Of a stretch of 19,468 nucleotides of DNA, positions 13,117 through 19,468 are shown piece after piece. Positions within the stretch are counted from its first letter, which is position 1. Every line of letters starts with the position of its first letter. Below the pieces are notes generated by a model, which made no database searches, was not told where the DNA came from, and worked only from the letters and a program-made list of their open reading frames with translations. Source of the DNA: JBGPYB01 sp041493035 (GTDB lineage: Bacteria; Acidobacteriota; Vicinamibacteria; Fen-336); the NCBI GenBank assembly GCA_041493035.1, contig JBGPYB010000091.1:1-19468 (forward strand), read 5' to 3'. A program made the translations under genes and the position numbers.

Positions 13117-14274
13117 GTGTCCGTTGCGAAGACGGTCCTCATCCTGGGCGGAGGCGTCGGCGGCATCGTCGCCGCGAACCGCCTGCGCAAAGCCCTGCCC
13201 GCGCAGCACCGCGTGATCCTGGTCGAGCGCGAGGCTTCGCATGTCTTCGCCCCTTCGCTGCTGTGGCTCATGGTCGGCGCGCGGACGTTGCCGAGCATCT
13301 CCCGCGGTTTCGAGGGACTGAAGCGCAAGGGCATCGATGTGGTTCGCGGACAGGTCGAGGCCATCGACCCGGTCCGCAAGCGCGTCGTGGTCGACGGGCA
13401 GACCCTGGAAGGCGACTACGTTGTCATCGCGCTCGGCGCGGACTTCTGCCCGGAGGTGGTGACAGGTCTCGCCGTGGGCGGCCACACGTTCTGCACACCG
13501 GCCGGCGCCGAGGCGCTGCGCAACGCGTTTGCCGAGTTCAAGGGCGGCCGACTGCTCATCCTCACGGCGGCTCCCGCATACAAGTGCCCCGCGGCGCCCT
13601 ACGAGGCGGCCATGCTGATCGAGGCCGACCTCCGTCGCCGCGGCTTGCGTGACCGCACACAGATCGACCTCTTTGCGGCGGAGCCGGGGCCCATGGGTGT
13701 GGCGGGGCCCGACGTCTCTCGCGGCGTCCGTAGGATGGTCGAGTCGATGGGCATCGGATACCACCCCGAGCACCAGGTTGTCGCCGTCGATCCCGGCGCA
13801 CGGCGGACGCGCTATTCGAACGGCGTCGAGGCGGACTATGACCTGCTCGTCTACGTCCCCGGGCACCGTCCTCCACGGGCCGTGGCCGACGCCGGCCTTG
13901 TGGGCGAGTCGGGAGGCGTGAGCGTCGACCGGCACACGCTGGCGACGCGTTTCGATGGTGTCTACGCGATCGGCGACGTGACCAGCATCCCGCTGAAAAT
14001 CGGCAAGCCTCTTCCGAAGGCCGGTGTCTTCGCTCACGCCCAGGCCGAGGTCGTCGCCCGCGCCATCGCGCGAGCCATGACCGGCCGGGGACAGGCGGCA
14101 GAATTCACCGGCCATGGCGAGTGCTTCGTCGAGACAGGTGGCGGCAAGGCGGGCTTCGGATCTGGGGACTTCTACGCCGAGCCCGTGCCGCGCGTCACGC
14201 TGCGGGCGCCGAACCGATTCTGGCACGCTGGCAAGGTGCTCCTGGAGAAGACTTGGCTCTGGTGGTGGTTCTGA
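13117..14274 (+). CDS. FAD-dependent oxidoreductase, sulfide:quinone oxidoreductase-like
   Basis: 385 residues. FAD-binding motif VLILGGGVGGIVAANRLRKA at 7-26, APSLLWLMVG at 45-54, second nucleotide-binding region with AYKCPAAPYEAAMLIEADL (154-172), and GVYAIGDVTSIP at 281-292. Cysteines are at 111, 126, 157 and 336. Cys157 in KCPAAP matches a redox Cys of SQR. A clear third SQR cysteine is not obvious, and Cys336 (GECFVETG) is the only candidate. The tail KVLLEKTWLWWWF is strongly aromatic and could insert into the membrane interface. GGAGG 8 nt before GTG 13117 supports the start. Context with DsrE and a thiosulfate-type importer favours persulfide or sulfide oxidation to quinone. Confidence 0.88.
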   Translation: MSVAKTVLILGGGVGGIVAANRLRKALPAQHRVILVEREASHVFAPSLLWLMVGARTLPSISRGFEGLKRKGIDVVRGQVEAIDPVRKRVVVDGQTLEGDYVVIALGADFCPEVVTGLAVGGHTFCTPAGAEALRNAFAEFKGGRLLILTAAPAYKCPAAPYEAAMLIEADLRRRGLRDRTQIDLFAAEPGPMGVAGPDVSRGVRRMVESMGIGYHPEHQVVAVDPGARRTRYSNGVEADYDLLVYVPGHRPPRAVADAGLVGESGGVSVDRHTLATRFDGVYAIGDVTSIPLKIGKPLPKAGVFAHAQAEVVARAIARAMTGRGQAAEFTGHGECFVETGGGKAGFGSGDFYAEPVPRVTLRAPNRFWHAGKVLLEKTWLWWWF

Positions 14275-14276
14275 CC

Positions 14277-15092
14277 ATGTCGTACCTCCATTGGCTCCTG
14301 GGCATCTCGGCCATGTTCGTCCTGCTCGAGCGCCTGTTTCCTTGGCGCAAGAACCAATCCGTCCTCCGTCCGGGCTGGCTGCGCGACGTGGGGTTCGTCG
14401 CGCTCAACGGGCACGTCTTCTCGCTTGCGACCGGGGCGTTGACGGGCGCCGCGGCACTCGCTGCCACGAAGGCGCTTCACTCTCTCGGTTTTCGGCTCGA
14501 AAGCTCGCCGGTGCCCCGGTGGCCCTTTGTCGCTCAGTTCCTGCTGTTCATCGTCCTCGCCGACTTCCTCCAGTGGTGCATCCACAACCTCCTCCATCGC
14601 GTGCCCTGGCTGTGGACGTTCCACAAGGTCCATCACTCCATTACCACCATGGACTGGATCGGCAACTGGCGCTTCCACTGGATGGAGATCGTGGTCTACA
14701 AGGCGCTGCAATGGCTGCCGCTGGCCTGGCTGAGCGCGTCGCCTCGAGCCGGCTTCGCGGTCGCCGTCGTCACGACCGTGTGGGGCGACTTCAACCACGC
14801 CAACCTCGACGTGGGGCTCGGACCGCTGGGCCACGTGTTCAACAGCCCGCGCATGCACCTCTGGCACCACGACCAGTCGAGTGAGGGTGGAGCGGCAAAG
14901 AACTTCGGGATCGTCCTCAGTGTTTGGGACTATCTGTTCGGCACGGCCTACTGGCCCCGCGAGCGATGTCCCGAGCGACTCGGCTACCCTGGCATGGAGG
15001 AGATGCCGATGGGCTTCCCGGGGCAGGTCTTGTGGCCGCTCACGCGCCGCGGATCCGCCCAGCCCGCGTCCAAGGCACAGGCGTCGTCATGA
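14277..15092 (+). CDS. Sterol desaturase/fatty acid hydroxylase superfamily membrane protein
   Basis: 271 residues, four or five hydrophobic segments, and the eight-histidine di-iron pattern of the superfamily: HNLLH (103-107), HKVHH (116-120), NHANLD (His174) and HLWHH (194-198), plus RFHWME (His134). Members use O2 to hydroxylate or desaturate lipids and similar substrates in the membrane. The ATG at 14277 comes 2 nt after the flavoprotein stop, so the two are co-translated. There is only a weak GGTGGTGG upstream. Why a hydroxylase ends a sulfur operon is unclear. It may modify a membrane lipid, or act as an oxygen-dependent sulfur or carotenoid enzyme. No substrate can be named. Confidence 0.9.
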   Translation: MSYLHWLLGISAMFVLLERLFPWRKNQSVLRPGWLRDVGFVALNGHVFSLATGALTGAAALAATKALHSLGFRLESSPVPRWPFVAQFLLFIVLADFLQWCIHNLLHRVPWLWTFHKVHHSITTMDWIGNWRFHWMEIVVYKALQWLPLAWLSASPRAGFAVAVVTTVWGDFNHANLDVGLGPLGHVFNSPRMHLWHHDQSSEGGAAKNFGIVLSVWDYLFGTAYWPRERCPERLGYPGMEEMPMGFPGQVLWPLTRRGSAQPASKAQASS

Positions 15093-15230
15093 CCGAACGG
15101 CCGATCGACCTCTGAATCCGGACTGGCCGGCCAAAGGATGCCACGCGCGGAACACGACGAAGACGCGGGCTGCGGCCAGGAGTGTCGGGATCCGATACGC
15201 TCGCGTGAGAGAATACGCATCAGTCGAACC

Positions 15231-15920
15231 ATGGCCCACGACCAGACGCCCGAGTTGATCGAGACACTCGCCGCCGGAGTCGCCCACGAGGTCCGCAACC
15301 CCCTCAACTCGCTCCAGATCAACGTCGGCATCCTCGAGCAGGAGCTCCTGGAGCTGCTGCCCAACGACGACGCACACGTGTTCGAGGTGCTCCGGAAGAT
15401 CGCCGGGGAGATCAAACGCCTTGACGACTTCGTCTCGGAGTTCTTGAGGTTCGCCCGCCCGCCGAGGTTGAACGTCGAGCGGCTGCCGGTACGCCCCCTC
15501 ATCACGGACCTGGCGGCCTTCATCGCGCCCGAGTGCTCGAAGAAGGGAGTGGCGCTGGATCTCGATCTTCGCGGCCCCGAATCTGCGTTGCTCGACGGAT
15601 TCCAGCTCAAGCAGGCCATCCTCAACCTGGTGCTGAATGCCCTTCAAGCGACGCCCGCGGGCGGGCACGTGGTGTTGCGCACCTCCGGCGACCAGCGGCG
15701 GCTCGAGGTCGGCGTTAGCGACGACGGCGAGGGCATGAGCCCGGAAACGCGGGAGAAGGCCTTCATGCCTTTCTTCACCACACGGGAAGGGGGAACCGGT
15801 CTCGGGCTGGCGCTGGTTCGGCGCATCGCCGAGCAGCACGGGGGTTCGGTCGAGATCTCCAGGGCGCCGGCCGAGGGGACGACCGTCACCATGGTGTTCC
15901 CCGCACCCGCGGGTTCGTAG
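15231..15920 (+). CDS. NtrB-like histidine kinase without sensory domain
   Basis: 229 residues from ATG 15231. It consists only of the catalytic core: H-box LAAGVAHEVRNPLNSLQI with phospho-acceptor His19, N-box QAILNLVLNALQATP (128-142), G1 SDDGEGMSP (163-171), F-box FMPFFTTREGG (178-188) and G2 GTGLGLALVRRIAEQHGG. There is no PAS, HAMP or membrane segment, so the signal must come from a partner protein or from the cytoplasm. An upstream ATG at 15138 adds 31 charged residues with no domain; I prefer 15231, though neither has a good ribosome site. The stop is 3 nt before the response regulator GTG, so the two form one two-component pair. Confidence 0.88.
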   Translation: MAHDQTPELIETLAAGVAHEVRNPLNSLQINVGILEQELLELLPNDDAHVFEVLRKIAGEIKRLDDFVSEFLRFARPPRLNVERLPVRPLITDLAAFIAPECSKKGVALDLDLRGPESALLDGFQLKQAILNLVLNALQATPAGGHVVLRTSGDQRRLEVGVSDDGEGMSPETREKAFMPFFTTREGGTGLGLALVRRIAEQHGGSVEISRAPAEGTTVTMVFPAPAGS

Positions 15921-15923
15921 GTC

Positions 15924-17282
15924 GTGCGCGGGGGGCGCTCGATCCTGCTGGTCGAGGACCACGCTGAGAGCCGCGCCAGCCTCGCCTACGTCCTCGAGAA
16001 GCGCGGCGAGACTGTTCACCAGGCGGCCAATGGCCGGGCGGCGCTGGCCGCCGCGCGGCATGAGACGCTTCACGCGCTGATCCTGGATCTGAAGCTTCCA
16101 GACATGGACGGCCTCTCCGTGCTCGAGGCCGTGCTGGCGGAGGCTCCCGGGCTGCCCGCGATCGTCGTGACCGGCTTCGGCACGATCGACGCCGCCGTCG
16201 AGGCGATGAAGCGCGGCGCGTCGGACTTCCTGACCAAGCCCATCCAGGTCGAGAACCTGCTCGCCGCGCTCGACCGCAGCATCGAGCGCGCGGGAAAGAG
16301 CGGCGCCGTCTCCACCCCGCCCTCGATCGCCAGCGCGGAGATGGGCAAGCTGGGCATGGTCGGTGAATCGCGGGCCATGCAGGAGCTGTTCGACACGCTG
16401 AAGCGCATGGCCCCCTACGACTCCACCGTGCTGATCCTGGGCGAGAGCGGTACCGGGAAGGAGCTGATCGCGCGGGCCCTGCACGCGCTTGGTTCGCGCG
16501 CGGCCGGACCTTTCGTCCCGATCAACTGCGCGACCCTGTCGGACCCGATCCTGGAAAACGAGCTGTTCGGACACGAGAAAGGCGCGTTCACGAGCGCGGA
16601 CCAGCCCAAGCCCGGTGTGATGGAGACCGCCGATGGCGGCACGCTGTTCCTGGACGAGGTCAGCGAGATGGGCCTGCGCTGCCAGGCGAAGTTGCTGCGG
16701 GCAATCGAGCGCCGCGAGTTCCGGCGAGTGGGTGGGACGCGCAAGATCAAGGTGAACCTGCGCGTGGTCGCCGCATCCAATGTCCGACTCGAAGACTCGG
16801 TGGCGGCCGGCCGGTTCCGGGCCGACCTGTACTACCGGCTCAAGGTGCTGAGCCTCGAGGTCCCGCCGCTGCGGGGCCGGAAGGAGGCCATCCCGGTGCT
16901 CGCTCAGCGCTTGCTCGATGAGCTGACGCGCAACGCCCACCTCCCGTCGAAGCGCCTGACTCCCGAGGCGCTGGCCCAACTCGGACGCTACGACTGGCCC
17001 GGTAACGTGCGGGAGCTGCGCAACGTGATGGAGAGCGTCGCGCTCATCGGCCCGAAGGGGACGATCGACATCGAGGATCTCCCGGCGAACGTGCGCAGGG
17101 TGGACGTCGGTATCATCCAGGTCACTGTGGGCACCCGCTTGGACGAGGTGGAGCGGCAGGTGATCCAGCGGACGCTCGACTCCTATCCCACGGTGAAGGA
17201 GAGCGCGCGCGTCCTGGGCATCGGCCTGCGGACGCTTCACAGCAAGATCCACCGCTACGGCCTGCGCAGCCGGCGGTCCTAG
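15924..17282 (+). CDS. NtrC-family sigma-54-dependent response regulator
   Basis: 452 residues. Receiver domain 1-120 with acidic pair Glu11-Asp12, phospho-acceptor Asp55 (LILDLKLPDMDG), Thr83 and Lys105 (TKP). AAA+ domain 145-370 with Walker A GESGTGKE (173-180), sigma-54 loop GAFTSA (220-225), Walker B GGTLFLDEV (238-246) and arginine fingers near GRFRADLYYRL. C-terminal Fis-type helix-turn-helix 405-447 (TVKESARVLGIGLRTLHSKI). The usual loop is GAFTGA, so the fifth residue is changed. Starts with GTG 3 nt after the kinase stop. No sigma-54 promoter was found in the neighbourhood, so its targets are unknown. Confidence 0.95.
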   Translation: MRGGRSILLVEDHAESRASLAYVLEKRGETVHQAANGRAALAAARHETLHALILDLKLPDMDGLSVLEAVLAEAPGLPAIVVTGFGTIDAAVEAMKRGASDFLTKPIQVENLLAALDRSIERAGKSGAVSTPPSIASAEMGKLGMVGESRAMQELFDTLKRMAPYDSTVLILGESGTGKELIARALHALGSRAAGPFVPINCATLSDPILENELFGHEKGAFTSADQPKPGVMETADGGTLFLDEVSEMGLRCQAKLLRAIERREFRRVGGTRKIKVNLRVVAASNVRLEDSVAAGRFRADLYYRLKVLSLEVPPLRGRKEAIPVLAQRLLDELTRNAHLPSKRLTPEALAQLGRYDWPGNVRELRNVMESVALIGPKGTIDIEDLPANVRRVDVGIIQVTVGTRLDEVERQVIQRTLDSYPTVKESARVLGIGLRTLHSKIHRYGLRSRRS

Positions 17283-17308
17283 GAGCCGACGCGCGGATTC
17301 GGCGCTCC
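17282..17308 (+). terminator. Hairpin at the end of the two-component operon
   Basis: GGAGC-CGA-cgcgcggat-TCG-GC-GCTCC forms an 8-bp interrupted stem starting at the last base of the stop codon. There is no T-run. The next 197 nt up to 17505 contain nothing I can name. Confidence 0.3.
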
Positions 17309-17505
17309 CCGGAGCCCTTCGAACGCCCCGAGGTGCCAGAACAGCACTTCGTGGGCGGCGTCCCGGGCAAAGGGTGCCGAATCAGCACTTTCGAGCTTCC
17401 CAATCCGGTAGGCGCCCTCCCTCGGCCCGCACCTTAGCCTCGTCAGATCAATGACATAGGAGGCAGGGGCTCACCGCGGCACGGCTCTCGCATAGCTGGG
17501 TCTCG

Positions 17506-17931
17506 GTGAAGGCACAGAAGCGGCGAACTGCTCTGGACAACTCTCCGCGCCCGAAACTTGTCGTGTTTGTGGGCGAGGCACCGGACTGGCAGCCTGAACT
17601 CGGGACGCTCCTCGGCAGCGAGGGGTACGCCACCGACCGCGTCGCGCGACTCGATGGCGTCCTTGCTACGCTCGCCAGCGGCGCGGTGCAGGCGGTCTTT
17701 CTCGCCGCAGGTCCCCTCGGAGCGAGCGACCTCCTCCTCCTTCGCCACATCCGCGAGGTTTCGCCCCGCACGGCAGTCGTCGTCGTGACCAAGACGCCCA
17801 CCGACCCCGATCTCAAACGCGCCTTCGAGAGCGGGGCAACCGCGTTCCTCTCGTGGCCTGCCTCGAACGACACCGTGCGGCACGCGATCGACCGGGGGAC
17901 GCTGCTGGCCTCTGCGGCGTCCCGGCCATGA
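17506..17931 (+). CDS. Receiver-like (pseudo-receiver) domain protein
   Basis: 141 residues with the alternating strand/helix pattern of a CheY-like domain: KLVVFVGEAPDWQPELGTLL (17-36), VQAVFLAAGPLGASDLLLLR (61-80), AVVVVTKTPTDPDLKRAFES (90-109) and GATAFLSWPAS. The phospho-acceptor Asp at the end of strand 3 is replaced by Ala67, the first acidic pair is not in place, and the Lys of the 'KP' motif is replaced by Trp117. So it cannot be phosphorylated in the usual way and is likely a binding module. GTG start at 17506; only GGG precedes it. Its stop overlaps the next ATG (ATGA), so it heads a coupled operon. Confidence 0.7.
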   Translation: MKAQKRRTALDNSPRPKLVVFVGEAPDWQPELGTLLGSEGYATDRVARLDGVLATLASGAVQAVFLAAGPLGASDLLLLRHIREVSPRTAVVVVTKTPTDPDLKRAFESGATAFLSWPASNDTVRHAIDRGTLLASAASRP

Positions 17932-18371
17932 AGACGGAAGACCCGGCTGTCCCGGCTCCGCCTCAGTCCGATGGAGGGATCACCCTTCACAACCACCTGC
18001 ACCCCGGCCATCTCTACCGCGCGGCCATGGACGAGGTCTTCCGGATCGCCCTGCGCGGCCTGCCGGGACCGTGGGACGTGTCGGTCTCCCCCGTCGGCCG
18101 GACCTGGTTCCGCATTGACGTCGTCGCGCCGGACGGAGCGAGCTGGGCCATGTCGGTCCCAGTTCACGTGGGGCCGCGTGCCGAGGACCTGGCCGAAACG
18201 GTGCGGGTAGCGTGTAGCCGCCATTCCCGGCTTCGGCCAGCCGCCGCGAAGCCGAAAGTGGCCGGGGACGCTGCCGACGGCCCTGGTGGCGCCCGGTGGA
18301 AGGTCCTCCCGCCAAGGGGCGAAGCCGCGCACCCGGCGCCTCACGACTCTGCAAGAAGGACCCCGAAATGA
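17928..18371 (+). CDS. Uncharacterised protein with a domain shared by the gene at 18763
   Basis: 147 residues, family not recognised. ATG 17928 overlaps the pseudo-receiver stop (ATGA). Residues 30-98 form the only ordered-looking part: YRAAMDEVFRIALRGLPGPW, then VSVSPVGRTWFRIDVVAPDG and ASWAMSVPVHVGP with a closing helix to ACSRH. The same plan recurs in the protein at 18763-19281 (residues 85-149: YAVEAAVRQALSGVGGQW, VEIASPDGFRWL, DACRR). It has a Gly-Trp after helix 1, a shared PDG-x2-W turn and a shared AC-x-R end. The tail (100-147) is basic and Pro/Ala-rich. No signal peptide or membrane helix. The stop overlaps the zinc-ribbon start. Confidence 0.65.
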   Translation: MKTEDPAVPAPPQSDGGITLHNHLHPGHLYRAAMDEVFRIALRGLPGPWDVSVSPVGRTWFRIDVVAPDGASWAMSVPVHVGPRAEDLAETVRVACSRHSRLRPAAAKPKVAGDAADGPGGARWKVLPPRGEAAHPAPHDSARRTPK

Positions 18372-18757
18372 AAATCGAAGCGACCGCAAGGCAGATACGC
18401 GCTCTTTTGCAACTCGCCGAGCTGGACCAGAGCGCGGGTCCGCCCTCCCCGGAGGCCGGCCGCCGGAACCGGGAGGCATTGGCAAGCCACCTGCCGCGGC
18501 GCCTCCTCGACCGCTACCAGTTGCTGCTCGAGGCCGGCCGCACACCGGTCGTCGTCGCCCTCGAGCGTGGGAGCTGCTCGGGATGCCATTTGCGCCTCCC
18601 GACCATGGTCGAGTGCAAGACCCGCCGCTCGCCGGCCATCCATACGTGTCCTCATTGCCAGCGAATGATGTACGTCCCGGAGCTCGTCCGTGAGGATTCC
18701 CTCCCAGCCGATGAGCAGTCGTCGCGGCGGACCACGCCGGCCCCCGCCGAGAGGTAG
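18368..18757 (+). CDS. C4 zinc-ribbon protein (zf-RING_7/DUF164-like)
   Basis: 129 residues. Residues 1-60 are a short helical arm (ARQIRALLQLAELDQ and PRRLLDRYQLLLEAG). Residues 67-103 form a C4 zinc ribbon: RGSCSGCHLRLPTMVECK (Cys70, Cys73) and IHTCPHCQRMMYVPE (Cys94, Cys97), the ending 'CPxCxRxxYv' being typical of the zf-RING_7/DUF164 family, whose members have a much longer coiled coil. Here the coil is cut short. ATG 18368 overlaps the previous stop (ATGA) and has AAGGA 7 nt upstream. Molecular role is not known. It sits between two genes that share a domain, so it may bridge them. Confidence 0.8.
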   Translation: MKIEATARQIRALLQLAELDQSAGPPSPEAGRRNREALASHLPRRLLDRYQLLLEAGRTPVVVALERGSCSGCHLRLPTMVECKTRRSPAIHTCPHCQRMMYVPELVREDSLPADEQSSRRTTPAPAER

Positions 18758-18762
18758 TCCTG

Positions 18763-19281
18763 ATGGCCTCCCGTGCAAGCGACGGCCGGTCGCGACCCGC
18801 AGGCAGGCGACGGTCTGAAGCGCCGCTGGCGGAGGGAAGGAACGGAGGGCCCCCGCCGCAGTCTGCGGCCCGGGTCCGCTGGTTTCGCACGCGGGTCCTG
18901 GCCACGGAGGAGGGCCGTGGTCGGCTCAAGTCTTGGAGTCCCGTCGTCGCGCTGACAAGTGCTGGCGGCCGTCGCGGGGCCGTCGCCAACGACGTGCCCC
19001 GCGGACAGCCCGGCCGCTACGCCGTCGAGGCCGCCGTCCGCCAGGCGCTCTCGGGGGTGGGGGGCCAATGGACGGCCCGCATCGCGCCCTTGGACGCGAT
19101 CTGCGTGGAGATCGCGTCGCCGGACGGATTCCGGTGGCTGGCCTTCATCCCGAACCCTGGGCGACAGAAGAGGCGCGCGATGGCGCGGCGCCTGAAGGAC
19201 GCATGCCGCCGGCCCCCACCTTCCTCGGGCGCGACGCGGTGGAGGAGGGCGTGGATCCTCGTCACGGAGGAGTTCTGCTAG
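18763..19281 (+). CDS. Uncharacterised protein, paralogous domain to the gene at 17928
   Basis: 172 residues, not recognised. The N-terminal 80 residues are basic and Pro/Gly-rich and look disordered. Residues 85-149 hold the domain shared with the protein at 17928-18371 (helix ending in GxW, beta hairpin, SPDGFRW turn, last helix with KDACRR). The C-terminus (WRRAWILVTEEFC) is short. ATG 18763 has GAGAGG about 9 nt upstream and begins 5 nt after the zinc-ribbon stop. The stop overlaps the next GTG, and GGAGGAG near its end serves that gene. A later start near the shared domain cannot be excluded. Confidence 0.6.
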   Translation: MASRASDGRSRPAGRRRSEAPLAEGRNGGPPPQSAARVRWFRTRVLATEEGRGRLKSWSPVVALTSAGGRRGAVANDVPRGQPGRYAVEAAVRQALSGVGGQWTARIAPLDAICVEIASPDGFRWLAFIPNPGRQKRRAMARRLKDACRRPPPSSGATRWRRAWILVTEEFC

Positions 19282-19468
19282 TGGGAGACGAATTGGAGAA
19301 ACCCGCAGCGAACGAATGCTCCGATCGACACGAGGCTCGCGCCGCGCGGTTGATGCAGGAGTTCGAGGCCGCGCTGCCCGTGACCGAACAGCGACGAGTA
19401 GCGCTCCACGCTGAGATTGACGATCGGCGGCGCGGCCGGTCGCACCTGCTCCGACGGCCTCCCGCGTC
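19281..19468 (+). CDS. Hypothetical protein, N-terminal part (runs off window)
   Basis: Open to the right edge, 62 residues visible, starting VGDELEKPAANECSDRHEAR and continuing with a charged helical stretch (AARLMQEFEAALPVTEQRRV). The GTG at 19281 shares its G with the previous TAG and follows GGAGGAG by 8 nt, so the start is well supported. No family recognised. The acidic/basic helical nature would suit a small partner protein in the same operon. Confidence 0.55.
   Translation, partial: MGDELEKPAANECSDRHEARAARLMQEFEAALPVTEQRRVALHAEIDDRRRGRSHLLRRPPA

Noticed and set aside
12829..14226. 465-codon minus-strand frame
   Set aside because: Antisense to the DsrE and flavoprotein genes, with no recognisable domain.
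15115..15140. Sigma-54 promoter before the kinase gene (TGGCCGGCCAAAGGATGC)
   Set aside because: The GG to GC spacing is three bases too long.
15087..17252. Open reading frame of 721 codons on the minus strand
   Set aside because: Antisense to the kinase and the NtrC-like regulator, both of which have complete motifs. Composition is typical of an antisense shadow.
17325..17360. Sigma-54 promoter on the minus strand (TGGCACCTCGGGGCG)
   Set aside because: The -24 part is good, but the GC of the -12 element is one base out of place, and no gene follows on that strand.
1..19468. CRISPR array, rRNA or replication origin
   Set aside because: I saw no regularly spaced repeats, no rRNA-like stretch and no DnaA-box cluster.

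Overview
The window is high-GC DNA from a Gram-negative bacterium with an outer membrane: it encodes a TolC-type channel, an RND pump with a lipoprotein adaptor, and a Tat-exported enzyme. No rRNA or species-level marker is present, so I do not name a taxon. Gene density and GC would suit many uncultured soil or groundwater lineages, but that is a guess.

Layout. (1) 1-6387, minus strand: a tightly coupled operon, tolC-like > adaptor > RND permease > small DUF2892 membrane protein > class V aminotransferase (runs off the left edge). (2) 6475-11017: an accessory region punctuated by three same-orientation repeats (about 6475-6564, 7247-7310, 10931-11017). Each repeat carries the 3' half of a tRNA-Ala(GGC) gene, from anticodon loop to (in two copies) the CCA end, which looks like scars of integration at a tRNA attachment site. 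Between them lie a MazF/ribbon-helix-helix toxin-antitoxin pair, an MBL-fold protein that has lost its metal ligands, a broken ParE/RelE-like toxin gene truncated by an IS3-type remnant, a Tat-signal non-heme chloroperoxidase-like hydrolase, a stretch without a clear gene, and a DUF1232 (YkvA-like) membrane protein.

(3) 11050-15092, plus strand: a sulfur-handling operon behind a consensus sigma-70 promoter (TTGACA, 16 bp, TATAAT) with an AT-rich inverted repeat just downstream. Its genes are an ArsR-type repressor fused to a rhodanese, a YeeE/YedE thiosulfate-type transporter, a DsrE-family protein, a sulfide:quinone-oxidoreductase-like flavoprotein and a membrane di-iron hydroxylase of the sterol desaturase superfamily. 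The likely job is import, relay and oxidation of reactive sulfur, with the repressor sensing sulfane sulfur. (4) 15231-17282: a minimal NtrB-like kinase without a sensory domain and an NtrC-like sigma-54 activator with a GAFTSA loop in place of GAFTGA.

(5) 17506-19468: a second coupled operon of poorly known genes: a receiver-like protein without the phospho-acceptor Asp, two proteins that share an undescribed domain of about 65 residues, a C4 zinc-ribbon protein between them, and a truncated ORF at the right edge. This operon and the tRNA-Ala fragment repeats are the least explained parts of the window. The ArsR-rhodanese sulfur operon is the clearest functional story.
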